64,000 nucleotides of DNA from Lytechinus pictus (taxonomy: Eukaryota > Echinodermata > Echinoidea > Temnopleuroida > Toxopneustidae): contig NC_087252.1 of NCBI RefSeq assembly GCF_037042905.1, forward strand, positions 19,237,701-19,301,700, written 5' to 3'. Made by a program: the position numbers and the translations under genes. Positions within the stretch are counted from its first letter, which is position 1, and the number at the start of each line of letters is the position of its first letter. The notes below the pieces were generated by a model that saw only the letters and a program-made list of their open reading frames with translations, searched no databases and was not told the origin of the DNA. Below are positions 1 to 13,480 of the stretch, one piece after another.

Positions 1-329
1 GCGCGCTGACGTCACAATGGATGAACAGGTGATTAATTAGCTGTGGGTATGAGCTGATTTTTCTCATCCTCTGCATCCTAACTGCAGGTCCGATGCGTTA
101 TTTTATGAAGCTAAAAGAATGGAATTATTCCATGGACCATTAAAAAAAATATCTCTACAATTTCAAAATACTTTACTCTGCAGTACTGCCAAGAATCACG
201 AATATGACCCCGAGTTTGAATAAATGGTAGTCGTGGTTTTTAATTTTTCTTCACATAGATACAAAGCATTTGGCGCATTTTTGGTGTTTTAAAAAGCACG
301 TTTGCTCTAATAAAAATGCTGATAGTTTT

Positions 330-875
330 AAAACAAACACATGAACCCCTATTTTTTAATGTTTGTACCTCTTAAGTATAGCTTCCTCTACAACTTTGCA
401 AATTTTGGTGAAAATGACATGGATTTTGAATAAAGTGCAGCATTTATTGTACTTTTGTAGTCTGTTATTGAAATTTCACATTTTTGAGATTGGGTTTTTG
501 TTATCTTTTACGCCATTTTTAAGAACTGACTGTGCTGTTAGACTTAAAGTTGCAAACAAATAGCACAATAATTAGATTCTCTATTCTAACGATACAATTA
601 TTAACTCTCTTGCGATATTTGAAGACTTTTTCATGTATTTTGACTGAGTAATAGAGGTTTAAACTCATTGTAGTATTCTTGCGAGGTCTAAAAATGCCAA
701 ATTCTTTTGAATGCGCAATTCTTAAGAACATCAATTTGGGTGAACTTTGAAGCTCTATAGCAAAAAATCAAGCACATGGACCTATGTTAATACTTGCATA
801 TTTCGAATATTAAGGTTCTAAAGTATCTATGTGCAAAGTTTGGTGAAAATGACATGGATTTCACTTTAACTGTGG
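330..875. repeat. Two diverged direct repeats about 435 bp apart
   Basis: Segments near 335-440 and 760-870 share the order: CACATG, an AT stretch, a CTCTTAAGTA/TTCTAAAGTA-like block, then TTTGGTGAAAATGACATGGA. No coding potential. Probably remnants of one mobile element. Confidence 0.4.
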
Positions 876-1654
876 AACGTCCTTAATATGCACATCCTGG
901 CTGGTATGCAAATGAGGAGACTATGACGTCATCCACTCACTATTTCTTTTGTATTTTATTACATGAAATATTCTCATTTTCTCCTCATTGTCAAGTGATA
1001 CAACGATTAATTCCTCCTTAAACAAGTGGAATTAGCATTGTTTAATACTATATGGTTCAGTCAAGTTGGTCCTTATTGTCCAATCTATAAAAAATGAAAT
1101 ATTGTATAATTCAAACAATAAAAAACTAAAGAAATAGTGACTCACCTAGTTGTGCATATCACTGTTTTGTGAAAAATAAGCGAAACTTTAAAATGTCATA
1201 ACTTTCTTATTTTACATCCGATTTTGATGGAATTTTCAGCACTATGCTAGTTTGATTTTTCTCTATTTATTCAAGTCAGCATTTGCCTGGGCTGGACTTG
1301 ACCTTTAACTTTGAATAGCCAAATCACTTACATTGTTTTATCTAAATACTTTGTAGAATGTAAACAAATACCCAGGTATTCTGTTTTCTGCGATCAGGTG
1401 GACCGGAAAGCACTGGATATTGGAAATAGGCCATTGTACCTGCAACAAAAGTGTATCAGCTCAGCATTCAGCCTTGGCCAGAGATTGGGGCAAGGTTTTG
1501 TATTGGTAAAGTTGATATCATATAGAATACACTCTGTTACTCAGTCGTCTGGATCATTTTGAGTCAATCTCCATTCTATGAAATAACTACATACTACTAG
1601 TATGTTATACATGTACAGTGGAGCTATACATAGCTATAGTACTATAGGCCTACT
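876..1654. other. Non-coding, AT-rich, with a palindromic CRE
   Basis: ATGACGTCAT lies near 923, next to TATGCAAATGAGG. The surrounding 890-1290 block resembles the MITE at 27.5 kb in its internal style (CRE-like site, a TTATTACAT stretch, CATAACTTTCTTATTTTACATCCGATTTTGATG). No gene seen. Confidence 0.35.
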
Positions 1655-2160
1655 ATAAACCCTGCTCAAATCATGCCAATCAGAATTTGAAGCAAGACTC
1701 AACAAAGATGATACATAATAATAGTCCAATGCTATTTTTATTGTGCAATTAATTAGTTTGTACATGTAGTATGTACTGTACTATAGAGGGAAAAATTGCC
1801 CTGCTCAAACCATGCCAATCAGTACAAAAAAAAACAAATTATGGTGTGATTAAACTCATAGTCCAAAATGCAACAATTATTGGGACAACAGTAATAGGCA
1901 AATAGGTACCTGCTCAATTCATGCCAAAGGGTGCAAAATTACAGAAAATAATTAAACTCAAGAAAGATGTTACAATCACAGTCAAAAAGCTATCTTTTTA
2001 ATCATAAGTTTACTATAAAAAAATCAATTGTCTCACTGAAATCATGCAAATCAGAAAATTTAAGCAAATTATGGTGGAATACTCTATATGAACTCATGAA
2101 ATATGATACAATGAATTTTTTTCTTCTAATGTTTATGCATTTTATTAAAGATTTGTTTGT
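1655..2160. repeat. Degenerate tandem repeat, about 110-140 bp period, four units
   Basis: The recurring start CCTGCTCAAatCATGCCAATCAG appears near 1661, 1799, 1909 and (diverged) 2031, each followed by an AT-rich block with AATTATGGTG- or ATTAAACTC-like pieces. Confidence 0.55.
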
Positions 2161-2340
2161 TATGACATTTTGAACAGGTGAAGTGAGGAAAATGAGATTC
2201 ATGAAAGGGTGCACAGGTAAATGAATTGGAGGAAGTATCTATGAACCTTCTGTAGTCTGTAGTACAGTACATGTAGCTTTTATAAAGAACACAGGATCCA
2301 GGAAGCATTTCATGCAGTGCCATGTCGGGTACCTTCTATC

Positions 2341-3030
2341 ACAAATTTGTGCTCATCCAATCAGACAATAGGTTTTCAGTAGCTTATAACAGTCCTGAAA
2401 ACTTTATTGCTGCTATCACGCTTCATGAAACAATGTCCAGGAAGTGAAGGAGATCAACAGGGAAGAGCAAAAAGGTGTTAAATGATGGTGATAATGAAAT
2501 TGAAAAGATATGATTGATGTTGGGAAGGAAATACATACTGTCCCATATGGAGATACACTAGTCTATCTTCAATCACAAATTTGTACTCATCCAATCAGAC
2601 AATAGGATTTCAGTAGCTTATAACAGTCCTGAAAACTAATCTTGCTGCTATCGCACTTCGTGAAACAATTCCCAGAAAGTGAAGGAGATCAACAATGAGC
2701 AAAAAGGTGTTAAGATGATGCAGGTGATAATGAAATTAAAAAGATATGATTGATGTTGGGAAGGAAATACATACTGTCCCATATGGAGATATACACTAGT
2801 CTACCTTTAATCACAAATTTGTACTCATCCAATCAGACGATAGGATTTCAGCAGCTTATAACAGTCTTGAAAACTTTATTACTGCAATCACACTTCGTGA
2901 AACAATTCCCAGGAAATGAAGGAGATCAACAGGGAAGAGCAAAAAGGTGTCAAGATGCTGGGGATAATGAAATTGAAAAGATGTGATTGATATTTGAGAA
3001 GGAAATACATGCCCCATATATATTGAGATA
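2341..3030. repeat. About 235-bp tandem repeat, three units
   Basis: Units start with ACAAATTTGT.CTCATCCAATC at 2341, 2575 and 2813. Each carries AGTAGCTTATAACAGTC, TTCRTGAAACAAT and GAAGGAGATCAACA. The core CCAATCAGA...GATTTCAGTAGCTTATAAC followed by CTTCATGAAAC is the same as in the palindromic MITE at 21.7 kb. Confidence 0.8.
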
Positions 3031-6000
3031 CACTAGTCTGCATGCAGACTCATTTGACACTAACAAATTAGCCCTACATGTATACATGTCTAGAGTGAAG
3101 ACTAGAAGCCAAAGGCTTTATCGGAGCATGTATCCTAGTAGGATCCACATCAAAGCCAGCCACAGTACATAGTGCATCTAATGCCTTTGATAGGCCGTTG
3201 GCCTTTGTTAAATTCCACACATTTGTATTCTCTGTATGTGGTGTGATCTCATGTACGTATATGTGCCTTTTATCACTGACATATTGTCTTTTTATGCAAA
3301 TGTGAAATAAATTGAATTAAAATTGAATTGAATGTAGTCTCATTGCTTCAGACTCTGCATTATGCACTATGCAAATTGCGAAAACCAAGGTCTGCAGCCA
3401 AAGACTAGGGAAAAACAGGATATGGATGAGGAGATGGTGTGAAAGGAACTATTAAAAGAAAAGGTCTTGTGATTTAAATTGGAAAGAGAGGGTATTAATA
3501 TTAGATTTGTATTGAATTGGATTTTGCACTATTTTTTTTCAAATCTCGCTTTAAACAAAAGGATTGAAAAATATGTGTGAAGAATTTAAGTTAAAAAGTT
3601 GTTTGAAGATAAACATGTACATGTATGCTAGCAATTATTTCAAAATGAGTCTGCGCAGTTCAATCCAATATTAAACATGATAACCCGGGTTCTGTACAAA
3701 AATAAAAACATTTTAAACAATCCTGGAACAGGAAGAAATGGATGTAGAAGGTACATTTTGAGCAATAACATAATAAGAGTTCATACATCATTTTTCAAAA
3801 GTGTTCTGTTTTGTATATTTTTAAGTCTCTTTTGTGACACAGCCTTGTTTTTTGTTTTTTTAACTATCATCATGACAATCTCATGTTATTTCATATATAC
3901 AATGTATTCCAGCAAGATCTACTACACAAAAAACAATAGTTGAAAGATAAATACAAATACAACAAGAGCAACCAAAACAGAAGCACATCTAAACTAAAAG
4001 ATAGAGAATGTTACATGAATGACAACTTTTCACAAGTTCTAATCGACACCTTTGATAAATAACAAAATATCAAGTTCTCTTTTCAAAAGCTAATGCTAGT
4101 AGGTCTTGTAAAAACACAATAAAATTTGTAAAATGTGATGCAACTTTTCCTGTAGTCTATTCTAAATGAAAACTTTTAGAAAAAAAAAATAAAAAATCAA
4201 GCAAAAGGGTGATCAAGAAAAAAAGGGGTACAGACTACAGGGAAAACAATCAAAAGACCTTGAATCTTGATTATACATAAGCATGTTAAATAGTGCATTG
4301 TAAACAAGAATTAATCGCTCACTAATTTTTTCTTTTTTGGGGGTGAATCAAGTTCAAGTTTCAATATAGGGCCTAATTTCATTTCTCAACTCAATGTTAC
4401 GATGGTTGCAGTTGTGGGAAGTAAAGAACAAAATAAGTTAGAGGGAGTAAGTTAGACGATACCAACTCTATTAAGTCAAGATCTAACTTAAATTTTAATT
4501 GTTACTACATGAAACGTTAGGACTGGACAAATTTGTACTCATCCAATCAGACAATAGGATTTCAGTAGCTTATAACAGTCCTGAAAACTAATCTTGCTGC
4601 TATCGCACTTCGTGAAACAATTCCCAGAAAGTGAAGGAGATCAACAATGAGCAAAAAGGTGTTAAGATGATGCAGGTGATAATGAAATTGAAAAGATATG
4701 ATTGATGTTGGGAAGGAAATACATACTGTCCCATATGGAGATATACACTAGTCTACCTTTAATCACAAATTTGTACTCATCCAATCAGACGATAGGATTT
4801 CAGCAGCTTATAACAGTCTTGAAAACTTTATTACTGCAATCACACTTCGTGAAACAATTCCCAGGAAATGAAGGAGATCAACAGGGAAGAGCAAAAAGGT
4901 GTCAAGATGCTGGGGATAATGAAATTGAAAAGATGTGATTGATATTTGAGAAGGAAATACATGCCCCATATATATTGAGATACACTAGTCTGCATGCAGA
5001 CTCATTTGACACTAACAAATTAGCCCTACATGTATACATGTCTAGAGTGAAGACTAGAAGCCAAAGGCTTTATCGGAGCATGTATCCTAGTAGGATCCAC
5101 ATCAAAGCCAGCCACAGTACATAGTGCATCTAATGCCTTTGATAGGCCGTTGGCCTTTGTTAAATTCCACACATTTGTATTCTCTGTATGTGGTGTGATC
5201 TCATGTACGTATATGTGCCTTTTATCACTGACATATTGTCTTTTTATGCAAATGTGAAATAAATTGAATTAAAATTGAATTGAATGTAGTCTCATTGCTT
5301 CAGACTCTGCATTATGCACTATGCAAATTGCGAAAACCAAGGTCTGCAGCCAAAGACTAGGGAAAAACAGGATATGGATGAGGAGATGGTGTGAAAGGAA
5401 CTATTAAAAGAAAAGGTCTTGTGATTTAAATTGGAAAGAGAGGGTATTAATATTAGATTTGTATTGAATTGGATTTTGCACTATTTTTTTTCAAATCTCG
5501 CTTTAAACAAAAGGATTGAAAAATATGTGTGAAGAATTTAAGTTAAAAAGTTGTTTGAAGATAAACATGTACATGTATGCTAGCAATTATTTCAAAATGA
5601 GTCTGCGCAGTTCAATCCAATATTAAACATGATAACCCGGGTTCTGTACAAAAATAAAAACATTTTAAACAATCCTGGAACAGGAAGAAATGGATGTAGA
5701 AGGTACATTTTGAGCAATAACATAATAAGAGTTCATACATCATTTTTCAAAAGTGTTCTGTTTTGTATATTTTTAAGTCTCTTTTGTGACACAGCCTTGT
5801 TTTTTGTTTTTTTAACTATCATCATGACAATCTCATGTTATTTCATATATACAATGTATTCCAGCAAGATCTACTACACAAAAAACAATAGTTGAAAGAT
5901 AAATACAAATACAACAAGAGCAACCAAAACAGAAGCACATCTAAACTAAAAGATAGAGAATGTTACATGAATGACAACTTTTCACAAGTTCTAATCGACA

Positions 6001-8430
6001 CCTTTGATAAATAACAAAATATCAAGTTCTCTTTTCAAAAGCTAATGCTAGTAGGTCTTGTAAAAACACAATAAAATTTGTAAAATGTGATGCAACTTTT
6101 CCTGTAGTCTATTCTAAATGAAAACTTTTAGAAAAAAAAAATAAAAAATCAAGCAAAAGGGTGATCAAGAAAAAAAGGGGTACAGACTACAGGGAAAACA
6201 ATCAAAAGACCTTGAATCTTGATTATACATAAGCATGTTAAATAGTGCATTGTAAACAAGAATTAATCGCTCACTAATTTTTTCTTTTTTTGGGGTGAAT
6301 CAAGTTCAAGTTTCAATATAGGGCCTAATTTCATTTCTCAACTCAATGTTACGATGGTTGCAGTTGTGGGAAGTAAAGAACAAAATAAGTTAGAGGGAGT
6401 AAGTTAGACGATACCAACTCTATTAAGTCAAGATCTAACTTAAATTTTAATTGTTACTACATGAAACGTTAGGACTGGACAAATTTGTACTCATCCAATC
6501 AGACAATAGGATTTCAGTAGCTTATAACAGTCCTGAAAACTAATCTTGCTGCTATCGCACTTCGTGAAACAATTCCCAGAAAGTGAAGGAGATCAACAAT
6601 GAGCAAAAAGGTGTTAAGATGATGCAGGTGATAATGAAATTGAAAAGATATGATTGATGTTGGGAAGGAAATACATACTGTCCCATATGGAGATATACAC
6701 TAGTCTACCTTTAATCACAAATTTGTACTCATCCAATCAGACGATAGGATTTCAGCAGCTTATAACAGTCTTGAAAACTTTATTACTGCAATCACACTTC
6801 GTGAAACAATTCCCAGGAAATGAAGGAGATCAACAGGGAAGAGCAAAAAGGTGTCAAGATGCTGGGGATAATGAAATTGAAAAGATGTGATTGATATTTG
6901 AGAAGGAAATACATGCCCCATATATATTGAGATACACTAGTCTGCATGCAGACTCATTTGACACTAACAAATTAGCCCTACATGTATACATGTCTAGAGT
7001 GAAGACTAGAAGCCAAAGGCTTTATCGGAGCATGTATCCTAGTAGGATCCACATCAAAGCCAGCCACAGTACATAGTGCATCTAATGCCTTTGATAGGCC
7101 GTTGGCCTTTGTTAAATTCCACACATTTGTATTCTCTGTATGTGGTGTGATCTCATGTACGTATATGTGCCTTTTATCACTGACATATTGTCTTTTTATG
7201 CAAATGTGAAATAAATTGAATTAAAATTGAATTGAATGTAGTCTCATTGCTTCAGACTCTGCATTATGCACTATGCAAATTGCGAAAACCAAGGTCTGCA
7301 GCCAAAGACTAGGGAAAAACAGGATATGGATGAGGAGATGGTGTGAAAGGAACTATTAAAAGAAAAGGTCTTGTGATTTAAATTGGAAAGAGAGGGTATT
7401 AATATTAGATTTGTATTGAATTGGATTTTGCACTATTTTTTTTCAAATCTCGCTTTAAACAAAAGGATTGAAAAATATGTGTGAAGAATTTAAGTTAAAA
7501 AGTTGTTTGAAGATAAACATGTACATGTATGCTAGCAATTATTTCAAAATGAGTCTGCGCAGTTCAATCCAATATTAAACATGATAACCCGGGTTCTGTA
7601 CAAAAATAAAAACATTTTAAACAATCCTGGAACAGGAAGAAATGGATGTAGAAGGTACATTTTGAGCAATAACATAATAAGAGTTCATACATCATTTTTC
7701 AAAAGTGTTCTGTTTTGTATATTTTTAAGTCTCTTTTGTGACACAGCCTTGTTTTTTGTTTTTTTAACTATCATCATGACAATCTCATGTTATTTCATAT
7801 ATACAATGTATTCCAGCAAGATCTACTACACAAAAAACAATAGTTGAAAGATAAATACAAATACAACAAGAGCAACCAAAACAGAAGCACATCTAAACTA
7901 AAAGATAGAGAATGTTACATGAATGACAACTTTTCACAAGTTCTAATCGACACCTTTGATAAATAACAAAATATCAAGTTCTCTTTTCAAAAGCTAATGC
8001 TAGTAGGTCTTGTAAAAACACAATAAAATTTGTAAAATGTGATGCAACTTTTCCTGTAGTCTATTCTAAATGAAAACTTTTAGAAAAAAAAAATAAAAAA
8101 TCAAGCAAAAGGGTGATCAAGAAAAAAAGGGGTACAGACTACAGGGAAAACAATCAAAAGACCTTGAATCTTGATTATACATAAGCATGTTAAATAGTGC
8201 ATTGTAAACAAGAATTAATCGCTCACTAATTTTTTCTTTTTTTGGGGTGAATCAAGTTCAAGTTTCAATATAGGGCCTAATTTCATTTCTCAACTCAATG
8301 TTACGATGGTTGCAGTTGTGGGAAGTAAAGAACAAAATAAGTTAGAGGGAGTAAGTTAGACGATACCAACTCTATTAAGTCAAGATCTAACTTAAATTTT
8401 AATTGTTACTACATGAAACGTTAGGACTGG
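2575..8430. repeat. 1952-bp unit in three near-identical tandem copies
   Basis: Copies at 2575-4526, 4527-6478 and 6479-8430 are almost base-identical. I found two differences, near 2728 (A versus G) and near 4340 (T6G5 versus T7G4). In both, copies 2 and 3 agree against copy 1. The junctions join ...GACTGG to ACAAATTTG, and the right flank reads GACTGGACAATGG, so ACAA is microhomology at the breakpoint. Short ORFs repeated in each copy (78, 61 and 88 codons) show no family signature and are not called. Either a recent segmental duplication or an assembly effect. Confidence 0.95.
3100..3335 (+). mobile_element. Probable 3' tail of a truncated retroelement (first of three copies)
   Basis: An AAAGGCTTTATCGGAG...GATAGGCCGTTGGCC block runs into GTGAAATAAATTGAATTAAA and ATTGAATTGAAT, a tail type common on invertebrate non-LTR elements. 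No coding part remains. Present again in the other two 1952-bp copies. Confidence 0.3.
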
Positions 8431-11350
8431 ACAATGGAACTTTGGAAGAATTGTCTATTTAGTATTTATAAATTATGACCACACCATCCATGCAAGGCCA
8501 AGATCAATAACATTATTACATTTAAAGTTACAGATCAAAATAATTCATGAAAATCATCTTAGCTCAGGTGATATTTTGGATTCGACTTTGTACTTACACA
8601 GAACACAGTTACAGGATTTTATAATCAACCTTTGTATACAAACACAGTTCACCAGTCTCAGGTGCGGCTGGCGCTAGCGCTCTGCCTCTACTCTGGCCAG
8701 GCCAAAACTCTACTCTACTCCCGTTCCACTGTGTGTTGTTAAAACTTATATACAGTTTATGAGTATGACTATGAGCTGCACCGTTCATTCATGTCCATTG
8801 GCTTGCATGCATGCGTTTGTAAACAAAACAATCTCCACTAGTCTAGGCACTGCCACTACAATCACTCACTCAAAAGTTTAAAAAAACACAAGTAAATATG
8901 TGAATCTACAGTAAAACTACTAAAATTATAACTCAGTTACCTTTGTTTCTTGATAATCTAGTGTCGAGAGTCCCAAAGGACCAACAAAACGATGATAATT
9001 AAGGACATTTTTACCTTATCTTTCCCAATCTCGTGATCCAACTAGAATTCAGAAACCAAATCAATAATTGATAGGTGGCCCTCTACGACAAGGGATTTAC
9101 ATGATTTGGGGGCGGTCGGATCAGTTCATTGGGTCGGATGCACTGATCTCTTCTGAGTGGGTCGGATGCGGATTGATCAAAAGTTTTGAGAAGCTCACGA
9201 TGTAAAAGTATGACGTATTCGGTAAAACTAAGACCATCAATTTTCAGCCATGAAATAGATAATGATGGAAACAAAAACCCAAACCCTAGGCAAAAAAAAA
9301 GAAAAGTGGGCAATTCTAAATTGCTATATATTCCTTATTTATTATATTATTCGTTGGATTTTGTCTTATTATCCTATTCTCAACGCGCGTTAGCTGTTAC
9401 ATTTTAATATTGCCTTTTTCTTTTTGTGCGTGTTTTTTTTTTTGTCTAACGAATTCAAACTTATCAAACTGAGACATGAAAAATCATGACGGAGTGTAGC
9501 TGTTAAAGTTGGTGCCCATTTCTGTTTTTATGGGGGGCTTAGCTTTTTGTACGCTAAATGAACATTAAAAAAATATATATATCGTGAAAAATGCCAGAAC
9601 TTATAGAGATATAAAAAAATAAGGAAGACAACTAATTTATGTGAATGCTAAACTTGTTGGATAGCCAATAAGTTTCAGGGCAAAGCGATATTTACGATTG
9701 TGGCCCTGCCGATCTGCTCTTCACTGAAAAGTGTGCATGTGGATGTGCAAATAAAAATTAATAATAAAAGATCAGAAGAATCTATAACTGGCCTGGAATC
9801 ATGATTAAGAAGAAATCAAAGTTTTAACTAACTTACTATTTCTGTTGCTCGATAGGACCTGGTGATGTTGCCTCTGTGCTTTAAAGTCCAGTAAATGATA
9901 GTCCGAATGGGTATCAAACTGACAGTAACGAAATTACAAATTTGTTTCCAAAACTATATATGAACGAAAAAGTTCTCACGCGACTTAATCATAATATAAG
10001 CAACATTCAAAAGAAGTACCAGCTATAGTACTGCTGTAAATGCTTTGTGGTTATTGAAACGGTCGGTGCTAATGTGGCAAGTTTATAAAGAAATCCCCAT
10101 CGAATGATGGTCAGCACTTGAGTGGCCATTCATTTGCTTTGTTTGGATATTTCATTATGATAGCCCACATGGTCATTGCTTTGTGATCGTTCAGAATTGG
10201 CCAGGATGTCCCGTTAATAACCCTCATTGAAAAAAAAGAGATCGGCGCGCGTAAAAGGAGATCTTTCGAGACCCCGTGTGAGGCCGACCCCGCTTTTTTC
10301 CACAATGATCCCATGGACAATAAACGGGCTCGTTTGCCTATGTTTTGTGTCCTATAATTATATATAGCTACTATAAGAGTCATTTATACAAAAGGCATGG
10401 CCCTGGGAACAATTTTCTGAGAGGGGTGCTGGTTTAGGGAAAATGACAAAAAAAAGCGGGCACGCTCCAAAATGAAAGCGAATTTGGTCAGAAAATACTG
10501 TACATGACAAGAAAAAGGGGGTTCTCGCCCCAAAATGGAGGTGACATTGGTCAAACTTCTACTCCTTAGCATACCAACATGATTTCCAGGGAGTGTTGCC
10601 TATACGCATACGTCTTAGGGGGTCTTCAGCACCCCCGCTTCCCAGATCATGTTTGTATGTACATGGTGATTTTTGTCAACATCGGTCCAAAAAAATAAAA
10701 AATGACAGATCAAAGAGGCATTATTGCTTTGTCTAATACTAATTTTCTTTTAGTTTTAGCGGGCGGGCTGAAGGCGCTGCTCGGGGTTGTGTAATCATAT
10801 AGGATCTTTTTCTTTTATACATAGGAGGCCTAAAACTGACTGGAGAAAAAAAAATAGGGAAGAGTGATTATTGCATATACTCAAACGGGGATGCATGCGA
10901 CCAGATCATCAAAGATGCAGGCATAGTATTAGGCCCTATTTAATTAGCCATATTAAAAAAAAAATTAAACCATTATTCCATTATTAAGGTAAGTGTGCTG
11001 AGAAATAAATATTAGAGAAACGATTACTTTTCTTCATCAATGCAGACAAATAAAGCACTATAGGTACCCGATGTGAATAGAATATCTTTAAGGAAGTTGA
11101 GAAGTGCAATACTAAATAGCAAATAGTTCGGCATTTTAATTTCACGTTTTGAGATATAAATGTGGCCTTTTTCTGATCCATGCTAAATGAACTTTGTATA
11201 GAAAATGTCTTCTTACCAATTCTATTTCGATCTAATAAAAAAAAATTGGAAATGATTAGCTATAGGATTATACAAAAGGTTTTTTTTAATGGTTCTCACG
11301 AATACCGGAATAAGAATGAATTTAGTTGGCCTTAGTCTAGAAATGTTTAA
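8431..11350. other. Intergenic; no gene supported
   Basis: Contains a GC-richer patch at 8650-8720 (GGCTGGCGCTAGCGCT), donor-like sites on the minus strand near 8940 (AAAG|GTAACT) and 9015 (AAG|GTAAAA), a GGTCGGATG-repeat patch at 9110-9180, and a degenerate pair of about 70-bp repeats at 10430-10560 (AAAATGACAAAAAAAAGCGGG / CATGACAAGAAAAAGGGGG). None adds up to a gene. Confidence 0.5.
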
Positions 11351-11353
11351 TAC

Positions 11354-11695
11354 CCTTTTTACACACGCTAAATTTTCCTTAACCCCGTACTATAGGTGGG
11401 GCTAAATTGCCATTTAGCCCCACCTATAGTACGGGGTTAAGCTTAGCCCACTTTCTTTTTACACAGCATTTTTGCAAAGTGGGCTAACCCCACCTTTAGT
11501 ACGGGATTATTTGGCCCTGCAAAAAAGCAGGGTTATCCCAGCAATTGCGGTGCTAAGAGCGATAGTACGGGGTTAAGATCGCTAGTGTAAAACGAAAGTG
11601 GGCTAAGCTTAACCCCGTACTATAGGTGGGGCTAAATGGCAATTTGGCCCCACCTATAGTACGGGGTTAAGGAAATTGTAGCGTGTGTAAAAAGG
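11354..11695. mobile_element. Nested palindromic MITE with two internal 62-bp hairpins
   Basis: Terminal inverted repeats of about 59 bp begin CCTTTTTACACACGCTA and end with its complement at 11695. Inside each arm sits an almost perfect self-complementary hairpin, 11379-11440 and 11609-11670, starting TTAACCCCGTACTATAGGTG. The core repeats the word TAGTACGGGGTTA. No ORF. Confidence 0.85.
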
Positions 11696-11905
11696 TACGA
11701 GTGAAGTACTTGTACTACGAATGATCGACAAAAACCACTAGTCCGGGGTTAGCGAGTTTCGTGTGTGAAAAGCAAGCATTCCTTATCCGGGGTTAGCAAT
11801 AACAATTTGGCATGTGTAAAAAGGAAAAAAAATAGTACGGGGTTAAGGATAGTACGGGGTTAGCGATAGTCCGGGGCTAAGAAAATCCTGTGTAAAAAGG
11901 GTAAA
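11696..11905. repeat. Degenerate flank of the nested palindrome
   Basis: Further copies of AGTACGGGGTTA and AGTCCGGGGTTAGC, with GTGTGTGAAAAGC, CATGTGTAAAAAGG and CTGTGTAAAAAGGG ends, suggest serial insertions of the same family. Confidence 0.6.
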
Positions 11906-12225
11906 AGTGGTCTACGGCTGTAAAGTAGGAAGGGGATGGGGGCAGCGCTCTCTGAATCCAGGCCGATTATATTTCAAGGGTAAATACAGGGAAAGATGTG
12001 ATCCGCAACCCCATGCACTTCATTCCGAGTACATGTAACTTATTACCATGATTAACATGATTAAAGGGGCCCCCGCGAGGACGAAAGAGGGAGTGGGTTG
12101 CTGGTTAATTTACCCCCCCAAAAAAAGATTCAGCAACCCCGCTTCCCAGAACCATGTTTTATCCCTGCAGTTCTTCGCACTCCCCACTCTCTTCCTTTCA
12201 TCCTCTTTCGCCATGATTACCATCA

Positions 12226-12612
12226 GTTATCATTGCTCATCACAATCATCATCATCAATACCACACCACCAGAATCATCACCCTCCTGTTCTTCACCAGC
12301 ATCACCACCGCCATCATTACCATCATCGATGTCATCACCATCGACCTCTTCATCTTCATCAACATCATCACCATTCAACACCGTCATCATAATAATAAAC
12401 AACATTATCATCACCATCATCATCATCATCACCACCACCATCTTCATAATTTTTATCATCATCATCACCACCATCACCATCAACATCTTCATCATCACCA
12501 TCAACATCTTCATCATCATCACCACCACCACCATCACCACCACCTTTATCATCATCATCTTAATCATCAACATCGTCGTCGTCATCATCATCATCACCAC
12601 CACCAATTATAT
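12226..12612. repeat. (CAT/CAC)n microsatellite tract
   Basis: About 390 bases of imperfect ATC/ACC/CAT triplets. Long open frames on both strands here are poly-His/Ile/Met artefacts. Confidence 0.9.
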
Positions 12613-13300
12613 CATCCTTCGACGCCTGCCTTGCAAGGCCTTGTATTTACAACCATTGCGATCAGCAAAGGCAAAACAAGGAAACATAAGGCTTTGCTAC
12701 CATACATCACATCACCCAAAATAAAAAAATCACAAAGTATTTCAATCGCTATCATCATTTATTATACATGGTACTTGCTACAAGTTATCTGCTCCACCAC
12801 TTAAGCTACATCTAGTGAAATATTTACAAGTGAGTTAAAAGAGAATATTCCTTTTCTTTCAGGGATAACTGACACATAAGTGTAAAAGCTTAGGGTACAT
12901 GAATGTTTTATAAAACACAATACAAAAAAAAGTCTACAAACTAAATACAAAACGCATGCAAACTTTGCTTGGCTTTATGAGAATAGAATATTAGGATAAC
13001 AATAGCGATCTTTTAAAAATGAAAAATCTTATATGATAGACCCAATTTCCAGTTTTGGTGTGCTATGAAAAGTGGTTAGAGTATTATTCATTTTTAGATG
13101 GTTAGTCAAATATGACATCAGCAAAATCAAGATGCTGTGAATTGTTTCTGCTCTCATGTTAAACATTTATCATCAAAGAGGTAAAATATAGATTGTGTCC
13201 ATTGGTGAAGGGACATAAACCATTAACCCTTGATGTGGTCTCAAACAATATTTAAACTTCCACATACAAAACCAAAGGGAGTTTGTTAGCCTGAAGAAAC
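12613..13300. other. Non-coding; possible far 3' UTR of the zinc-finger gene
   Basis: AT-rich with no ORF. A minus-strand AATAAA lies at about 12757-12762. If the zinc-finger mRNA has a very long 3' UTR it could end here, but nothing proves that. Confidence 0.25.
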
Positions 13301-13302
13301 CA

Positions 13303-13480
13303 GGCACAGTGGCTCAGTGGTAGAGGAGTGCCTACCACATGACCATGCCTAAGCAGGCCATGGGTTCAATCCCTGGCTGAGTCATATCAAAGACTTTTCT
13401 TTTAAAATAATGGTACCTTTTGCCATCTAGCGGGGTGCTCGGTATATAAAAATGGAGAAGAGTAATAATAACATATTGTG
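13303..13480 (+). mobile_element. tRNA-derived SINE
   Basis: A box-A-like TGGCTCAGTGGTAGAGG and box-B-like GGGTTCAATCCC sit in a tRNA-like head (13303-13385), followed by an unrelated body and a short AGTAATAATAACAT tail. No true tRNA acceptor stem. Confidence 0.65.

Noticed and set aside
2750-7847. Identical small ORFs (78, 61 and 88 codons) in each 1952-bp copy
   Set aside because: Their repetition is explained by the tandem unit. They have no domain, no codon bias and include retroelement-tail sequence.
8935-9030. 5' exon of an unknown minus-strand gene
   Set aside because: Two donor-like sites only, with no coding exon or promoter evidence to the left.
11354-11905. CRISPR-like array
   Set aside because: The repeats are palindromic arms and irregularly spaced words in an animal genome, not regular repeat-spacer units.
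12098-12724. Long frames of Ile/Thr/His/Met on both strands
   Set aside because: They are translations of the CAT/CAC triplet repeat.
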